Source of the DNA: Rhytidiadelphus loreus
Lineage: Eukaryota; Streptophyta; Bryopsida; Hypnales; Hylocomiaceae
Length of the DNA stretch: 64,000 nt
Reading direction: 5' to 3'
NCBI GenBank assembly: GCA_947034895.1
Contig: OX344762.1
Span: forward strand, 20,130,760 to 20,194,759
Positions within the stretch are counted from its first letter, which is position 1. Each line of letters opens with the position of its first letter. The position numbers were made by a program, and so were the translations under genes. The notes under the pieces are model-generated. The model worked only from the letters and a program-made list of their open reading frames with translations, did not search any database and had not been told where the DNA came from. This document shows, piece after piece, positions 1-13,400 of the stretch.

Positions 1-465
1 GCATGAAGTGTTTCTCCTTAAACCGCTGAAGTGCCAGAGAAAAAAATGTTTTTTGTAATTTCTATGTGAAGGATTAAGAGAACTTGGAGCTGAACTCTAG
101 TTGTTTTGCAATTTGGGGAGCTGTATGGAGTTAGTTACGAATTTTTGAAGTCCCTGTGGTGTCGTTTCCAGAACCGCGGACTAGATTAGGTTTAAAATGG
201 TTTCTTCCTATCTGGAGTTGCTTCTGAAGGCCACATCCAAATCCATTTTTTAAGGCTTTCATTTAGACAACTTCCCGTCATGATTTCGATTGTACTTGGG
301 GAGAATTGTAATGAGCCGAGTTGAATTGGGGGATCTATCTCACCTTGAGAATAATCTGTTGAAGGTTGGCATAGCATTGTTGTTCCGCTCAAACGTTGGT
401 TTCACGATACTCTTTGTGCATGGAAGTGGGGCTTCAAACTGGCTCTAAGTTGCTGGGTTTTGCAG
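1..465 (+). other. Upstream intron of the NPR1-like gene, with a piece of a dispersed repeat
   Basis: No coding exon is recognisable before the acceptor TTTTGCAG that ends at 465. Around 100-160 there is a short segment (GGAGTTAGTTACGAATTTTTGAAG) that resembles repeats seen near 33960, 37810 and 50140. The upstream BTB exon must lie before position 1. Confidence 0.6.
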
Positions 466-3427
466 GAGCATCTGATTGGTTCCATGGGGATGTTTCAAGT
501 AGACGACGTGCTGCATGTGCATCGTTCAGTCTCAACCACCGAGTGTCCTCAATTGCAATTGGCATGCTTAACCGCATTAACCTCTTCCTCGATTGATAAT
601 CTCACCCTGGAGAGGGAGTTTTCGGGAGCAGCTCTGGAGCAAGTGAGAGAGATGCGAAAGGACTTGGGGCTTGACGGGTCTCGCCTGACGCCGGCGCAAG
701 AGAAGCAGTGCAAAAGAATACACAGGCAATATGTTTTGTCATTGGTTCATACTATAACATGTTTTTCTGTAAACTTAGACTTCTAAACATCATCATAATG
801 AAAATCTTTCCTATGATTCGTGGGACGTCTCTGTATGGTCACAATGATCATATAGAGTCTGAATTACGTAAGTCTAAAACACTCTGACCATTGGGAGACC
901 TCTCCGTGAATCATAGGAAAGATTTGTTTTCAGAGACTTCTGCTCTTGACATTGTCAACTGTGATGTGGGTCGAACCTTTTTAGCATTGGGACCATTCGA
1001 AAACTCTTCTGCTGAAGCTAATGCATGAGATTTTTCTGCAAAGTTCAGAAATGAAAGGATGAGTAATTGTAGTGATTCTTTGCTTACCGTCTTTGCACTT
1101 CCGAGTGCTTCGTACTGAGGATAATGTATTTTTGTGAACAGGGCTCTAGATTCGGATGATGTAGAGCTGGTGCGGATGCTGCTAGACGAGAAAAATATGA
1201 GTTTAAATGGAGCGCACGCACTTCATTATGCTGCCGCGTACTGTCACCCTAGAACTTTGACTTACTTGCTAGACCTCGACCTTGCAGGTAAGGAATGGAT
1301 GGCATTAAGGTGATGGAAAATTCATCGACAGTTTCATGATGCTTTTCTTACTATTCCTGCTGAGAATTGATAATCTGTAAACTCAGAGACTGTAGACTTT
1401 TTTTAAAGAAATTATGTCAATATGCTAGTGTTGTAGCTTCTGTGAGATAGTATACATGAAATGGATCAATAATTTTTGTGCAGATACAAACGCCCGTGAC
1501 GAGAGGGGTATGACAGTTTTGCATGTGGCTGCTTGGAGGAGGGAGCCGCATTCCATTGTCCATGTGTTGGAAAAGGGTGCAAATCTAAAGGACTGCACTT
1601 TGGATAATCAAACTGCTCTTGACATCTCGAGTCGGCTGACAAAGAAATTGAATCTGGATAAAGGGGTGATCCCAAAGGAACGTCTCTGTATCAACGTTCT
1701 GGAACAGGCAGCAAAGGACATAATATCAGCGCCCTCGGGTGCTGTAGCTATGCTGGCTGAACCAACTACTGAGGAAGAGCTTATGTCGACGTTGCTTTAC
1801 CTAGAGAATCGATGTAAGAAAATCCTGTTCAGCCCTTAACTTCCGAAATTGTGCATATTTCTTATCCCTAAAAGACTAGGCTTCGTGAATTCAAAATGAC
1901 CAAGTTGATTGATTATATTGTGAAAAGTATAATTCAGATGGGGCTAAATCACCAGAATCAGCAAAGAACATTGGATGTGTCGGTAAAAAACCGAACGATT
2001 TAGACGGAAGAAAGTCCCTGTATGACCTACTCAAATCTCCTAAACAAACATGGATGGATGCTGGCTGAACCAACTACTGAGAAGGAGCTTATGTCGGTGT
2101 TGCTTACGTAGAGAGTCGAGGTAGAAAAAACTGTTTAGTCCTCAACTTCCGAAATTGTGCGTTCACTGTGCGTTTCTGATCCCGAAAAGACTAGGGTTCT
2201 TGGATCTATAGTGACCACTTTGATATATTACATTGTGAAAAGTATAATTGAGATGGGGCCAAAAAATTTAATCATCAGAATCAACACAGACTCAAATCTG
2301 CCAAGCAAACATGAGACCTAATTTGGGCTTCTTTGATTCTTTATGCCTGGTTTGATGTGGACAAAATTTTCCCTTTTAAATTTTGCAGTGTCATTGGCGA
2401 GGATACTTTATCCTCAGGAATCGGGTATTGTATGCGCACATCTAGCTTCATCTGTGAGCTCCTCGGGACCAGGAAACGGCAGTCGGAAGAGGAAATCTTC
2501 CGTAGATCTCAACAAAGAGCCTGCACAGAGATTGGCAGAGTTGGTGGGGGTAGCTGTCGTAGAAGAATCGAAAGAAAGGCGTTTGGAATCAATGAGACAG
2601 AGGTGTAGCGCTCTACAGAAAACTGGTAAGTTATCTTTGCTGAACACTATTACTTTTTCATTAAGGTAAATGCGTCCGAATAAGCAATTGAACAGTGTTC
2701 TTATTATTCAATTACCTAATTTTTTGCTGGAAGAGGTGTTTTAGACTCTCTTCTTCTGCATTATTCGGACTCTGTATGAATAAACTATGGATTTCCCAAG
2801 TGCTAAAAATAGGTGTACCCAACTGCAACCCAAATACATTTTAGGCAAGAATTTGTAGGGGACGTTTTGAGAAAGGGGACACAATTAGGTGCAGTGACCT
2901 TAGTACTTCTATCGTTTTCTATGTCAAAATAGCATCTTCTCACTTATTGGTGTTTTTCCTCCTGCCTTTGTATTTACCGAGTCTGGAGTGTGCTAGCATT
3001 GAAGTGTGTTCAAGCTTAGGGTTTAGAGATTTGGCATTTTGTGGTTACATCTGAAAATCATTGTAGATGAATGCCTTCTTGTTCAATCACATTGGTGTGT
3101 GGAATTTTTGCAGCTTTGATGGGACGACGATATTTTCCGTCCTTTTCGGCAGTCATAGACGGGTATGTGCTTGATGACGACCTCATGGACCTCGTAGACG
3201 AAGGGAACATCGAGGCTCAGCTCTTGAAAAAGAGTCACTTTGCAGAATTGAAGGGTTTATTGCAGGATTCGTATCCGAAAGGCAAGGTTAGTAATGACAA
3301 TGACCACAAGAAGCGAAAGGAAATGCTGAAAAAAACCCGTTTGCTTGATGATGTTCCTTCATCACCGTCCTCTACATCATCTTCTAGGGGTACAGGCGTC
3401 AGTGTGGTAACTTCATCTAGTCAATAG
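466..3427 (+). CDS. NPR1: NPR1-like transcription co-activator / salicylate receptor family, 3' part (5' exons lie before the window)
   Basis: Exons inferred at 466-725, 1142-1287, 1484-1813, 2389-2625 and 3114-3427 (stop TAG); all phases agree. The product begins in the back of the BTB/BACK region (VDDVL, CPQLQLAC), runs through ankyrin repeats (KRIHRALDSDDVEL, ALHYAAAYCHP, ARDERGMTVLHVAAWRREP), and ends with the NPR1/NIM1-like C-terminal domain (RLCINVLEQAA, LYLENR, LESMRQRCSALQKT, GRRYFPSFSAVIDGY). A basic stretch KKRKEMLKKTR near the end could be a nuclear signal. The LENR arginine probably corresponds to the salicylate-contacting Arg432 of Arabidopsis NPR1 (family knowledge). NPR1 proteins bind TGA factors and steer salicylate-dependent immunity; mosses and lycophytes have single-type NPR1 genes. 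The BTB exons are missing only because the window starts inside the gene. The first intron uses a GC donor at 726. Identification is firm; exon ends are inferred. Confidence 0.93.
800..927. mobile_element. Hairpin MITE in NPR1 intron
   Basis: Two arms of roughly 40 bases are inverted copies of each other: one begins AAAATCTTTCCTATGATTC at 801, the other ends GAATCATAGGAAAGATTT at 925. Both arms continue inward with related GTCTC and GGTCA motifs. Related sequence occurs at about 52800-53050 in an intron of the DUF948-like gene. No target duplication was identified. Confidence 0.6.
1749..2364 (+). repeat. 308-bp tandem duplication covering the end of NPR1 exon 3 and its intron
   Basis: The end of exon 3 (from TGCTGGCTGAACCAACTACT at 1751) recurs at 2059, an offset of 308 bases. 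The similarity continues through the exon end, the donor region, ACTTCCGAAATTGTGC, the motif AAAAGACTAGG and the intronic block GTGAAAAGTATAATT. The second copy is degenerate: the copied coding part meets TAG (CTTACGTAG), and the donor has become GAGGTAGAAA. Both copies carry part of a TTAA-type repeat. Confidence 0.85.
1895..2340 (-). repeat. Two remnants of the TTAA-type repeat family inside NPR1 intron 3
   Basis: The blocks at about 1895-2050 and 2225-2340 match, in reverse orientation, the family seen at 58542: a CACCAGAATCA segment, a GACCTACTCAAATCT segment, and an end CCTAATTTGGGCTTCTTTG. The second remnant is closer to the element end; the first was cut at the duplication junction near 2056. 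Confidence 0.6.
2812..2915. repeat. Short repeat in NPR1 intron 4, related to 39260-39910
   Basis: Contains AAGAATTTGTAGGGG and CAATTAGGTGCAGT. Closely similar strings occur near 39273 and 39885, so this looks like a short derivative of the longer element there. No ends could be fixed. Confidence 0.4.
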
Positions 3428-4150
3428 ATTAGTTAATACGCTCTGACCTCTTTAATCTGACTGCATGGGCTCCCAAAATTGACTGAAGCTATGACAAGTG
3501 TGTACAGTTAATGCTAGTGTGACGAGTGATATTTCTAGAAATATCGTTTTAGAGAAGGTCATTTCAAAAGAGAATTGATTGTAGATTCATTTTTGTAGCT
3601 TTGCGAACACCAGATTGTCTCATCTTTGCCAGGATGACCCAAGGAATGAAGACATGATGTACCACGGAGAGAGAGAGAGGATATAGGTCAACGATTTTAG
3701 GTGAAGAACATTTAAGGATCCCGTAGTTCTTAGGAATCTTTCAGGCTGAAGAGTGAGGAGGCAAAACTATCTGGTGCATGTAACAAATTAGAGCGATATG
3801 GTTTTTGCTATTTCAGTTTGATCTGTTGTTTGGGAGATTCGAAAGCATGTTCATCTGATGGCAGTTGCCACTTGTAATATACCGGTATCAATGAAACGAT
3901 GCTACAGGAAGGATCTTCGTTTATCTTTAAATCCATGTGTTTGTTCTCAGTAGCCATGCTAACAACATACTTATTGGAGACTATTCGTAATTTTATCTAC
4001 TGATTTTATAATCCTAACTTATTGAGTTTTTTTGTTTTCTTTCTACTTACCCATCTATTTTGGCACGATTAACAAATTCTCATCATGGCACCTGTTGTCT
4101 GAAATGAAGTGCCTGCAGAAATGCAGAGTTTGGGATAGTTGTCAGTGTGA
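3428..4150 (+). other. NPR1-like 3'UTR and spacer
   Basis: No coding exon seen. A GAGAGAGAGAGG run lies at about 3668. The spacer before the H3.3 promoter holds no recognisable repeat. Confidence 0.5.
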
Positions 4151-4322
4151 ACGCAATTATGTACCAGTTTAGGGCTTGTTTAGTAATATTAGCCTACCAA
4201 ATGATTACCCGAATGGGATTAGTAGCTTACTACCCACGTTTCCCAAGCATTCTCGTGGGTAATCTAACCGTGGATGCCAAGCAATGTTAACCTTAGTCTC
4301 GAGGGTAATCCAAGGGCCAGGG

Positions 4323-4330
4323 TATATAAG
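4323..4330 (+). promoter_or_regulatory. TATA box of the H3.3 gene
   Basis: TATATAAG sits in a GC-richer setting (CCAGGG upstream, GCCGGCTCC downstream), about 160 bases before a plausible 5'UTR exon end. Transcription would start near 4355. It is the clearest core promoter in the window. Confidence 0.7.
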
Positions 4331-4487
4331 GCCGGCTCCACCCTTTGTCTTTCACCTTTGCCCTTTCGTTTCGTCTCAGTTCTTTTTGAGGATATAAGAG
4401 TCACAGTTTCTTCAGGAGAGGAGCGTTTTGTATAAGTTTTGTTTGCGATCGTCACTTGTCTACATCAGCACAAACCCCTTAGGAAAG

Positions 4488-6145
<1,658 letters not shown>

Positions 6146-6600
6146 TCTTTAGCCTCTTAATATCCAAAGCTAATCTCTGCAGACTGTCACCTGCTGAGGA
6201 CCCATTGTAAATTTGTAATAGACATAGGCGGCATGCACCATATTTCTATGCACAAAGTAACTCTGCTCTCATAAAAGTTTGTTGAAAATCTAATATTCTA
6301 TGTAAACTCTAGAAACATTTGGAACGTTACGTAGCTCTCACTGTTTGGGTCCATGGGCCTGGGTAGTTGAACTACCCCAACGAACTCTTTATCTGACGTT
6401 GCTCTTGGGACGTGAGATAGTTAAACTTGTAGACTCATCCGATTGGATTGAGATTTGTCATTATAGTATTGGTTAAAACTTAGTTCATTTTGCATCTTTT
6501 TTGTGTAATAAATAAACTAGGGCTTTGCATTGCTCCGTACAACTGTTGATGATTGTCCTATGCATTGAAATCAGCTTAAATATTCTTGAAGCAACTCTAA
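6146..6600 (+). other. H3.3 3'UTR and spacer
   Basis: No coding signal. AATAAATAAA at about 6508 could serve as a poly(A) signal for a long 3'UTR, but nearer sites cannot be excluded. Confidence 0.4.
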
Positions 6601-6801
6601 GATATCTTCTTACAAGCATCTCAAGAATACAAACAATGCTATTCTATCTACTTGGTGTGGTTCGTACATATCTTCTTACAAGTACCTCAAGAATTCAAGC
6701 AATGCTATTTTATGTACTTGGTGTGGGTTCTATCTACTTGGTGTAACTGTCAAATATCTTCTTACAAGTACCTCAAGAATTCAAGCATGTACTTGGTGTG
6801 G
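6601..6801. repeat. Tandem repeat, three units of about 66-86 bp
   Basis: Each unit holds ATCTTCTTACAAG, a CTCAAGAATtCAAGCA block and TACTTGGTGTGG; units start near 6603, 6669 and 6755. The short reading frames here are a product of the repeat and are not called as genes. Confidence 0.8.
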
Positions 6802-6820
6802 AGCATAGGAATGAATAACA

Positions 6821-7220
6821 ATGTCATCAAGCCATTGGATTCTAAATAGGTAGATCTAAGGTGATTGGTATGGTAAAAGATTGTTTTAACTAAAGTGAAC
6901 CACATTATAATGATGTCATCAAGCCATTAGATTCTGAATAGGTGGGTTTAAGGTGATTGGTGTGGTAAAAGATTGATTGGACCAAAGTGGCCCTCGTTGT
7001 AATGTGATGTCATCTAGCCATTAAATTTTAAATAGGTGTGTCTAAGGTGATTGGTGTTGTAAAAGATCATTTGAACTAAAGTGAATCACATTATATTCTC
7101 TGCCTTCGAAGCACAAGAATGAATGATGATGTCATCAAGTCATTAGATTCTAAATAGGGGGATCTAAGGTGATTGGTGTAGAAAAAGATTGTTTGAACTA
7201 AAGTGATTCACATTGTATAG
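6821..7220. repeat. Tandem repeat, four units of about 92-122 bp
   Basis: Units start with ATGTCATCAAGCCATT near 6821, 6913, 7007 and 7129, followed by a TCTAAATAGG block, TAAGGTGATTGGTGTGG and AAAGATTG. The fourth spacing is longer because extra sequence lies before it. Confidence 0.85.
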
Positions 7221-7786
7221 ACTTGAAAATTCAATTCCATTAAAGATTTGACATCTTTTGCTAGAGAATGTTAAGTGAGACTCGCTTTACAATGGAGCAC
7301 CATGATACACCATATGAATTCATGACCTATGAAAGCCTCACATATGGATGAACAATAGATTTGGCAACTTTTAAGAAAGAACAAAATCCAATGTTCATCC
7401 ATGGTGCTTAAGTTGACATTTCCAATGTACCGTAGAAGTATGACTTATGTTCCAACAATGTTTGTCATTGCTCAGGATACACACAAAAAAAGGTATGGAC
7501 CTAACATAGAGTATTCTCATAGTATAGACATTAGATAGTAGGAAAGAAAACAACTAAAGAAAATCATCTAGAAAAATTCTTATGATCATTATTGATTGCA
7601 TACTTCAAGTGAGGAAGTTTAAGCCTATAAAATCTATACACTCATATCTTCATAAATGTTAAAAAGAATCAAAATTAATTCAAATTACACAATCTTGTAT
7701 ATGGTATACGAAGGAATTAAATCTAGCATTGCTTAAATACTTATTGTGTACCTTGATACGTACTGTATATTTGATAATTTTGAACC
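7221..7786. other. AT-rich spacer
   Basis: No gene, RNA or clear element seen. Between the tandem arrays and the TTAA-type element. Confidence 0.4.
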
Positions 7787-7790
7787 CCAC

Positions 7791-8728
7791 TTAACCCCTA
7801 AAGGACCATTGTCTCCTTAGGGGACAAAATGGATTTCGGGCAGGTTCCTATGATCTCAATTTTTAAAGAAAATTTTTGAAACTTTCTCGTAAGATAGGAA
7901 AACTTATTAGCTTTGTGGTAATATAAATTTTATTTCAATTGGTGCCTGGGAACAAAAGTTATGGCATCTTAAACATAATTTTCACATCACCGGGCAGAAA
8001 AATAAATCTACAGAAATTTGAAATTAATTTTTAAATTTTTTTCCTCTTGAAGATCATATTTTTGTCTACATGTGAAGCTTTGATTCATTCCATTTGGATT
8101 AATAATGTGAAAGTTACGAACAATCTTGTTTTTTGGGCAATTTCAGCATCTTCTTGAAAAAATAACTTATAGAATGCAATTTTGAATGCAATTTTCACAA
8201 TTTTTCAAAAAAAAATTGTTTGAAAAGGTTAAGTTTTCTATTTAGAACAATCTCACCGTTGAGATTATTGTGTTTCAATACCGTTTTTAAAGCTATTAGT
8301 GATTTAGTTTTTCTTTCAATCTTGGACCTACTTCTACTTAACAATTTTTCAAAGAATGAAAATCAAGCGTTTTTTTTTGTTTTTTTTTTAATTCTAGACT
8401 TTCAACTCAATTATTCAACACAAAATATTTTAAATTCAAGGTACATGGTGCAAATTTTTTCCACAAATGGCATTCGAAGTCATCTGAAATTGCAGGCCAG
8501 TGTTCAAAAAAACTTTCTTTTTTCAACTTTGAATGCTAATATCTTCCAATCTCTACGGTCAAATTCCATGAATTTTTTATCACATGATCCTCAACTAGTA
8601 AAGTACAAGATCCTACGGTTAGATTCTAAAAACAAGTATTTTGTTTTGTTTTTTTGGATGAATTCAGCAGAATTGGTAGTTTTGAGTAGTTTTTGACAGA
8701 AGAATGGCCTTGGTCCTTTAGGGGTTAA
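7791..8728. mobile_element. TTAA-type (piggyBac-like) non-autonomous element, about 0.93 kb
   Basis: Perfect inverted ends of 18 bases, TTAACCCCTAAAGGACCA at 7791 and its complement ending at 8728. The outer TTAA fits the target duplication of piggyBac elements, whose ends usually begin CCC; that leaves CCCCTAAAGGACC as the terminal repeat. No transposase is readable inside, so it is non-autonomous. A second copy in opposite orientation lies at 38082-39014. The 158-codon frame inside is AT-rich and not believed to be a gene. Confidence 0.8.
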
Positions 8729-10239
8729 GCTTGAAAACATACCTAGAATGTATCAATTTTACACCCATATTCATAGTAGGTTGAATAAATTTATATGCAA
8801 ATGAAGCTAACAATGTGCCTCAAAGATGCAAACAAGTGATGTTCTTGCAATTCTCCCTTGAGTGAAAAAAATCCATAGTCATTGATCTTGATACCAAAAA
8901 AATGCCCCACACCCTCTAATGTTGTTGATTTGGAATTAAAAAAATAAAATAATTTCCATTAATTGCACCATTGTGAAATGATCTTGGTTGTCAAGAAGAT
9001 TAGGGTTTGGCACTTTGGAATGCAAAATATGGACATAGAATATGGATACAAATTATATATGATATACAATATACATATGGAATATATACATATCCATATG
9101 AAATGTGGATATGAATTCATATAGACATGTACGAAATACATATAACAAATGAAGCAATATCACCTATATCAATTTCAGTCCAAACAATTTCTCCAAAAAT
9201 ACAACTATGGGTTTACGGTAGATATTTCACAAACACAATTAATGAATTTCACAAGTGTTTTGTCACAATGTGCTCAAAAGACACAAGCACAATACAACAA
9301 TAAAGCTAGTCACCCAAAGTGTAGTACTTGCCAACCGCTATAAATTTGTTAGGAAATCAATTTTGTCAATTTCCAAAGTACATTAACGATATTAGACACA
9401 TGGAAAGACATGATTCTAAAATCATTTTGCAAATGAAAATAACATGTTTCTTGACTTGTTCAACATATTAAGGGTAGTTACACCTTTTCCAAAAAGCAAA
9501 TTTCTATGAAGAATGAGAAGTTGGTGAGAGAAAAGAAGAGCCAATGGAAAGCCGTTCTACATGAAGAAGGCTTGACTCCCTTTTGTGTCGTTGTGATTGA
9601 GAAAATGACCCCTAAAGAAAAGTGTTCACCAAGAGAAGAAGATGACAACTGCAATGAATGTAGCACTTGGTGGACAATGCAATGAACATGGTGGGGATTA
9701 GGGTGAATAGGGTTTGTAGAGGGTGAAAGGAAAATAAAACATCCACTTGTGAAATCTTCTTCATGTTTATTATTCACTTCCAAAGGAGAATAATGGCCAT
9801 TCTCAATCTTTAGAGAGTAGGACCTCAATGAGGTAAAAAGAACCAATGAGAGGGAGCAATATCCCCATTCTTTGAACATTGAAAATGGGGTGAAGAAGGT
9901 GTGACTACCTCTATTGTAAAAGAACATAATTTTTTTTTCTACATCAATTATTGAAAGTGATGAATACGAGATAAAAAACAAGCAATTGAGTTTTCAATAG
10001 GAGTAACTCATAATTAATGAGTCGACAAACAAAATCATTCTCTTTGTTCAAGAGAAGATGATCTCCAAATTGCAATTTGAATTCATGTTGCCACCGGTGA
10101 TTTAAGTTTCATAATTCAATCCAAGTAAATCTTCATAAATATCATTGATGTAATAAATGAATCAATCTCAATTCATCATTAATTTCTAATGACATAACCA
10201 AAATCTTCATTTTTTTTAATGGTTTTAGTTTTCACATTT
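8729..10239. other. AT-rich spacer before the LINE
   Basis: No supported gene. Around 9045-9130 lies low-complexity ATATGGA/ATACATATG sequence. An open frame of 167 codons on the minus strand at 9478-9981 has no recognisable domain and looks like chance. Confidence 0.4.
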
Positions 10240-10254
10240 TGCTCTACATTTTTT
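10240..10254 (+). repeat. Left target-site duplication of the LINE
   Basis: TGCTCTACATTTTTT here matches exactly 17165-17179 on the other side. The T run continues to 10261, which is the LINE poly(A) tail on the minus strand. Confidence 0.85.
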
Positions 10255-10493
10255 TTTTTTTGACACAAATGAAAGGAGGATTTCATTGCAGGGAGTAAAA
10301 ATACAAACCGCCAGCCACATGTGGCCTGGCGGGGACACACAGGACAAGTAAGCACCAAAGAAGGGAACCAGGGAGCAAGACCGGGGAGCGAAAACAACGG
10401 CAGACACAGGGAAGGCGAAGCGCAGCCAAGCACAGCGGGGGCCAAGGTCCCGGGTGGCTAGTAAAGCAAGTCGCCAAGGTTTGCCGGGCAGGT

Positions 10494-13400
10494 TCAGGGG
10501 GGTTCGAAGATGAAACCAGCGCTGGGGCCGATAAGGGACCATTGCGGTTGGGCGCCATCCATGGTGGCAAAAATGCCGTGCTCGCATCTGTGGCTGATGA
10601 AGTTCAAGAGAATCTTTCTTTGGATGTCTGGGGGCCTTCTTTTCCTGATGACCTCGGTCCATTCGAGCCTGCCGTAGTCAATCAGACCTGCCCAGATGTG
10701 CTGTTGTAACCCCTCGTCAGTCCAGGAGTGATTGTTGAAGACTTTGTCATTGCGCAGGAGCCAAAGCGACCAGATTACCATGGAACGCAATTCAAGCCAA
10801 ATCCTCTTAACCTTGTTAAATTTTCTGGGAATGCTTACGGAGAAGATGCCTTGGCGCCACGTAAGCGGACGCCAAGGGCCCCTTGCTTCCTTGCCTTTTA
10901 GGAGGGTGTTGAGTATGTGGATGGCCCACTGCCAAGCCCTTCGGGCAGTCATGCATTCCCAAAATCTATGGAGGATTGTCTTCTCTGCTCTTCTTGGGCA
11001 TACCGGACAAAGCGTGTCGATGGTGTCGTCGATTTTCCCTCTCCATCTGTTGACCGCAACTGCCTTGTGCCATATTAGCCACAGCAAGCCTGCTTCCTTC
11101 CTTTTCCTCGCTAATGGCCATACTGACTTCCATTGGAGTCTGAAGTCACCTGGGAGAAGGCCACTCCATTTCTTTTGTACTGGGTTGGGGACTCTATGTG
11201 CCCTTTTGAGCATTGATCTTCCAATGCTGGCTGTGAAGCTCATGAGTGGGACCTTCACACCAACCCCATTCCAATCGAATCTGCCCGGGTCCCATTCAAG
11301 CTTGTCGATGCGCCCATAGAACAACCAAACGGGAGTCTTCTTTGGACCTCTGGAAATCTGAATCATTCTTATTCTATGAAAGACACCTAGCGGCCGACTT
11401 GGCACACTACCCCTGGGTTCTTTCGGATTGGGGAGCAGCATCCTTGCCGAGGGAAGAACTGCGAAGCCTGGTTCCGTCCACACCTCAGGCCAATCATGGG
11501 GTTGCCCACCGATAAGTGCCGATTGACCCCGAGGAACCTAGGTGACTGTGTGTGGAGTGGTGGCGTCGTCAGCTGCGAACCAGCCTACCCACTCCTTTTC
11601 GCTAGCAGGGGGAAAATCGTCCGTAAGTAGGGAGCTCCACTAGGATTGGATTGCGGCCCCTACTGCTTCCCATGCACCTCTTTCACTTGGTTTAAGGCTA
11701 AATCTGGCTTCCGCTTCTTCAGCAGGAATAACTTGTCCTTGGGAGAGGGCATCACGAATTTGCTTCAATCCCTTCTTATGCAGCTGCGCAGCGCAGGCCT
11801 TCGAGAATCCTGGACCGATGGTGGAAATGTGGCGGGACCACCAGAATGGTTCGGCTCCAAGTTCTTCGGGGGTTTTGGGACAGTTCGGGAGGAGTTCGTG
11901 GACCAACTTCTTCCATGATGTCCCGGCTTTGTTCCAAGCCGTCGACCCTTTATGAATCTGAGAGTGGGGGACTGTGAAGTACTCGAGGCTGGGGGACCAA
12001 CGCCCCCCTGTGTAAGGCTGGAAGTTGCTCAATCTGTGCCTAAGAAATTTGTGAAGGTTGGAAGAACCTGGCTCACAGGCTTTGAGTATCCATTTGACCA
12101 TCAAAGCTGTGAGGGCGTCATGTAGATTGATCATATTTAGTCCTCCCTCCTCCCTGGATTGGCAACATTGGATCCAGGTAACCTTGTGCCTGGTTCTCTA
12201 CTCTCCTCCAGACCACATGAAGCCTGCGGCGGCAGAGGTCGCCTTTCTTATTCCTGTCTGCGTGCCGCCCCAGATGGCTACAAAGAAGATCATCGATGAT
12301 AGTAGGATGTTGTTAACAATGACTCCTCTTCCTGTTGAATTTACTTTGGCCGTGCACCATTTCCCCAATTGCTTCACCATCCTTTCCGGAAAAAACACAT
12401 CTATTGCTGGAAATGACAAGCTCATTCCAAAGGGAGTACCAAGTAGTTTCGTTAGGTTGCCGCCATCAACCCAGGAGATCTGCAGCTGGTCGGTCCAATC
12501 CGGGCGCCTTGGGGTGTCACTGGCGTGCCAATAACCGCAGGACTTGGTCCAGTTGAGGACGAGGCTGGCTGCGCTGCAGAAGCGGTCCAGTAATGTGATT
12601 GCAGCAAGCACCGAGTCCTTCTCTGCTAACAGCGTGAGGGAGGTGTCGTCTGCGAATTGAGCAATCACCTGTTGTGCTTCGCTGCCTGGCAGCCTGATGC
12701 CTTTGATCCGACCTTCTGCGACGCTCTGCTTAACCATCGTGTTGAGGACTTCAGCAATGATTAAGAAGAGGTAGGGGGCGAGCGGGCATCCTTGCCTTAC
12801 TCCTCTCTTGATGGGGAAGGATGGGGAGCGGGCGCCATTGACTTTGACTGATGCTCGGGCTCCCTTAAATAACATTTCTGTCATGGAAATGAAGTGCGGC
12901 GAGAGGCCCATTGCCAACATAGCTCTGGAGAGAAATCCCCAATCTACTGTATTGAAGGCTTTGGAGAAATCAAGTTTCAGAAAAATTAGCGCTTGTTTGG
13001 AGTGATCAGCCCATCCAATTGTCTCGTGGGTCAACATGATGTTGTCGAGAATGTACCTCAAGGGAAGATACGCTGATTGGTCGGGGTCGATGATCTCCAT
13101 GAGCACGGGCTGCAAACGGATTTGAAGTGCTTTAGCAAATATTTTGTAAGCCACGTTTAGCAGTGTGATGGGGCGCCAGTTGCCCAAACTGGTTCGTTCG
13201 CCTCCCTTGTGTATCAGCGAGATGAGGCCAGTTGTGACACCGGGTGGCAGCTCTTTTGTCTCGACCGCCTTTGTGATCATCGTTAGGAAATCTGACTTTA
13301 TTAGATCCCAGTAGTGCTTGTAGAACTCCGTGAGGACCCCATCGGGCCTTGGGGCTTTCCCTGGGCTTAAGTCCTTGAGTGTTGCGTCCAGATCTTGCAT

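Noticed and set aside
2059..2110. Second exon copy in NPR1 as an extra functional exon
   Set aside because: The copied frame meets TAG after about 17 codons and has no acceptor directly before it; exon 3 to exon 4 joins in phase without it.
8220..8696. 158-codon plus-strand frame
   Set aside because: It is inside the TTAA-type element, very AT-rich, without domain; the inverted copy at 38082-39014 does not keep it open.
9478..9981. 167-codon minus-strand frame
   Set aside because: No recognisable domain, no exon-like context; low-complexity Phe/Ser-rich composition.
10732..11319. 195-codon plus-strand frame and other plus frames across 10200-16900
   Set aside because: Antisense shadows of LINE ORF1 and ORF2, which show real domain motifs.
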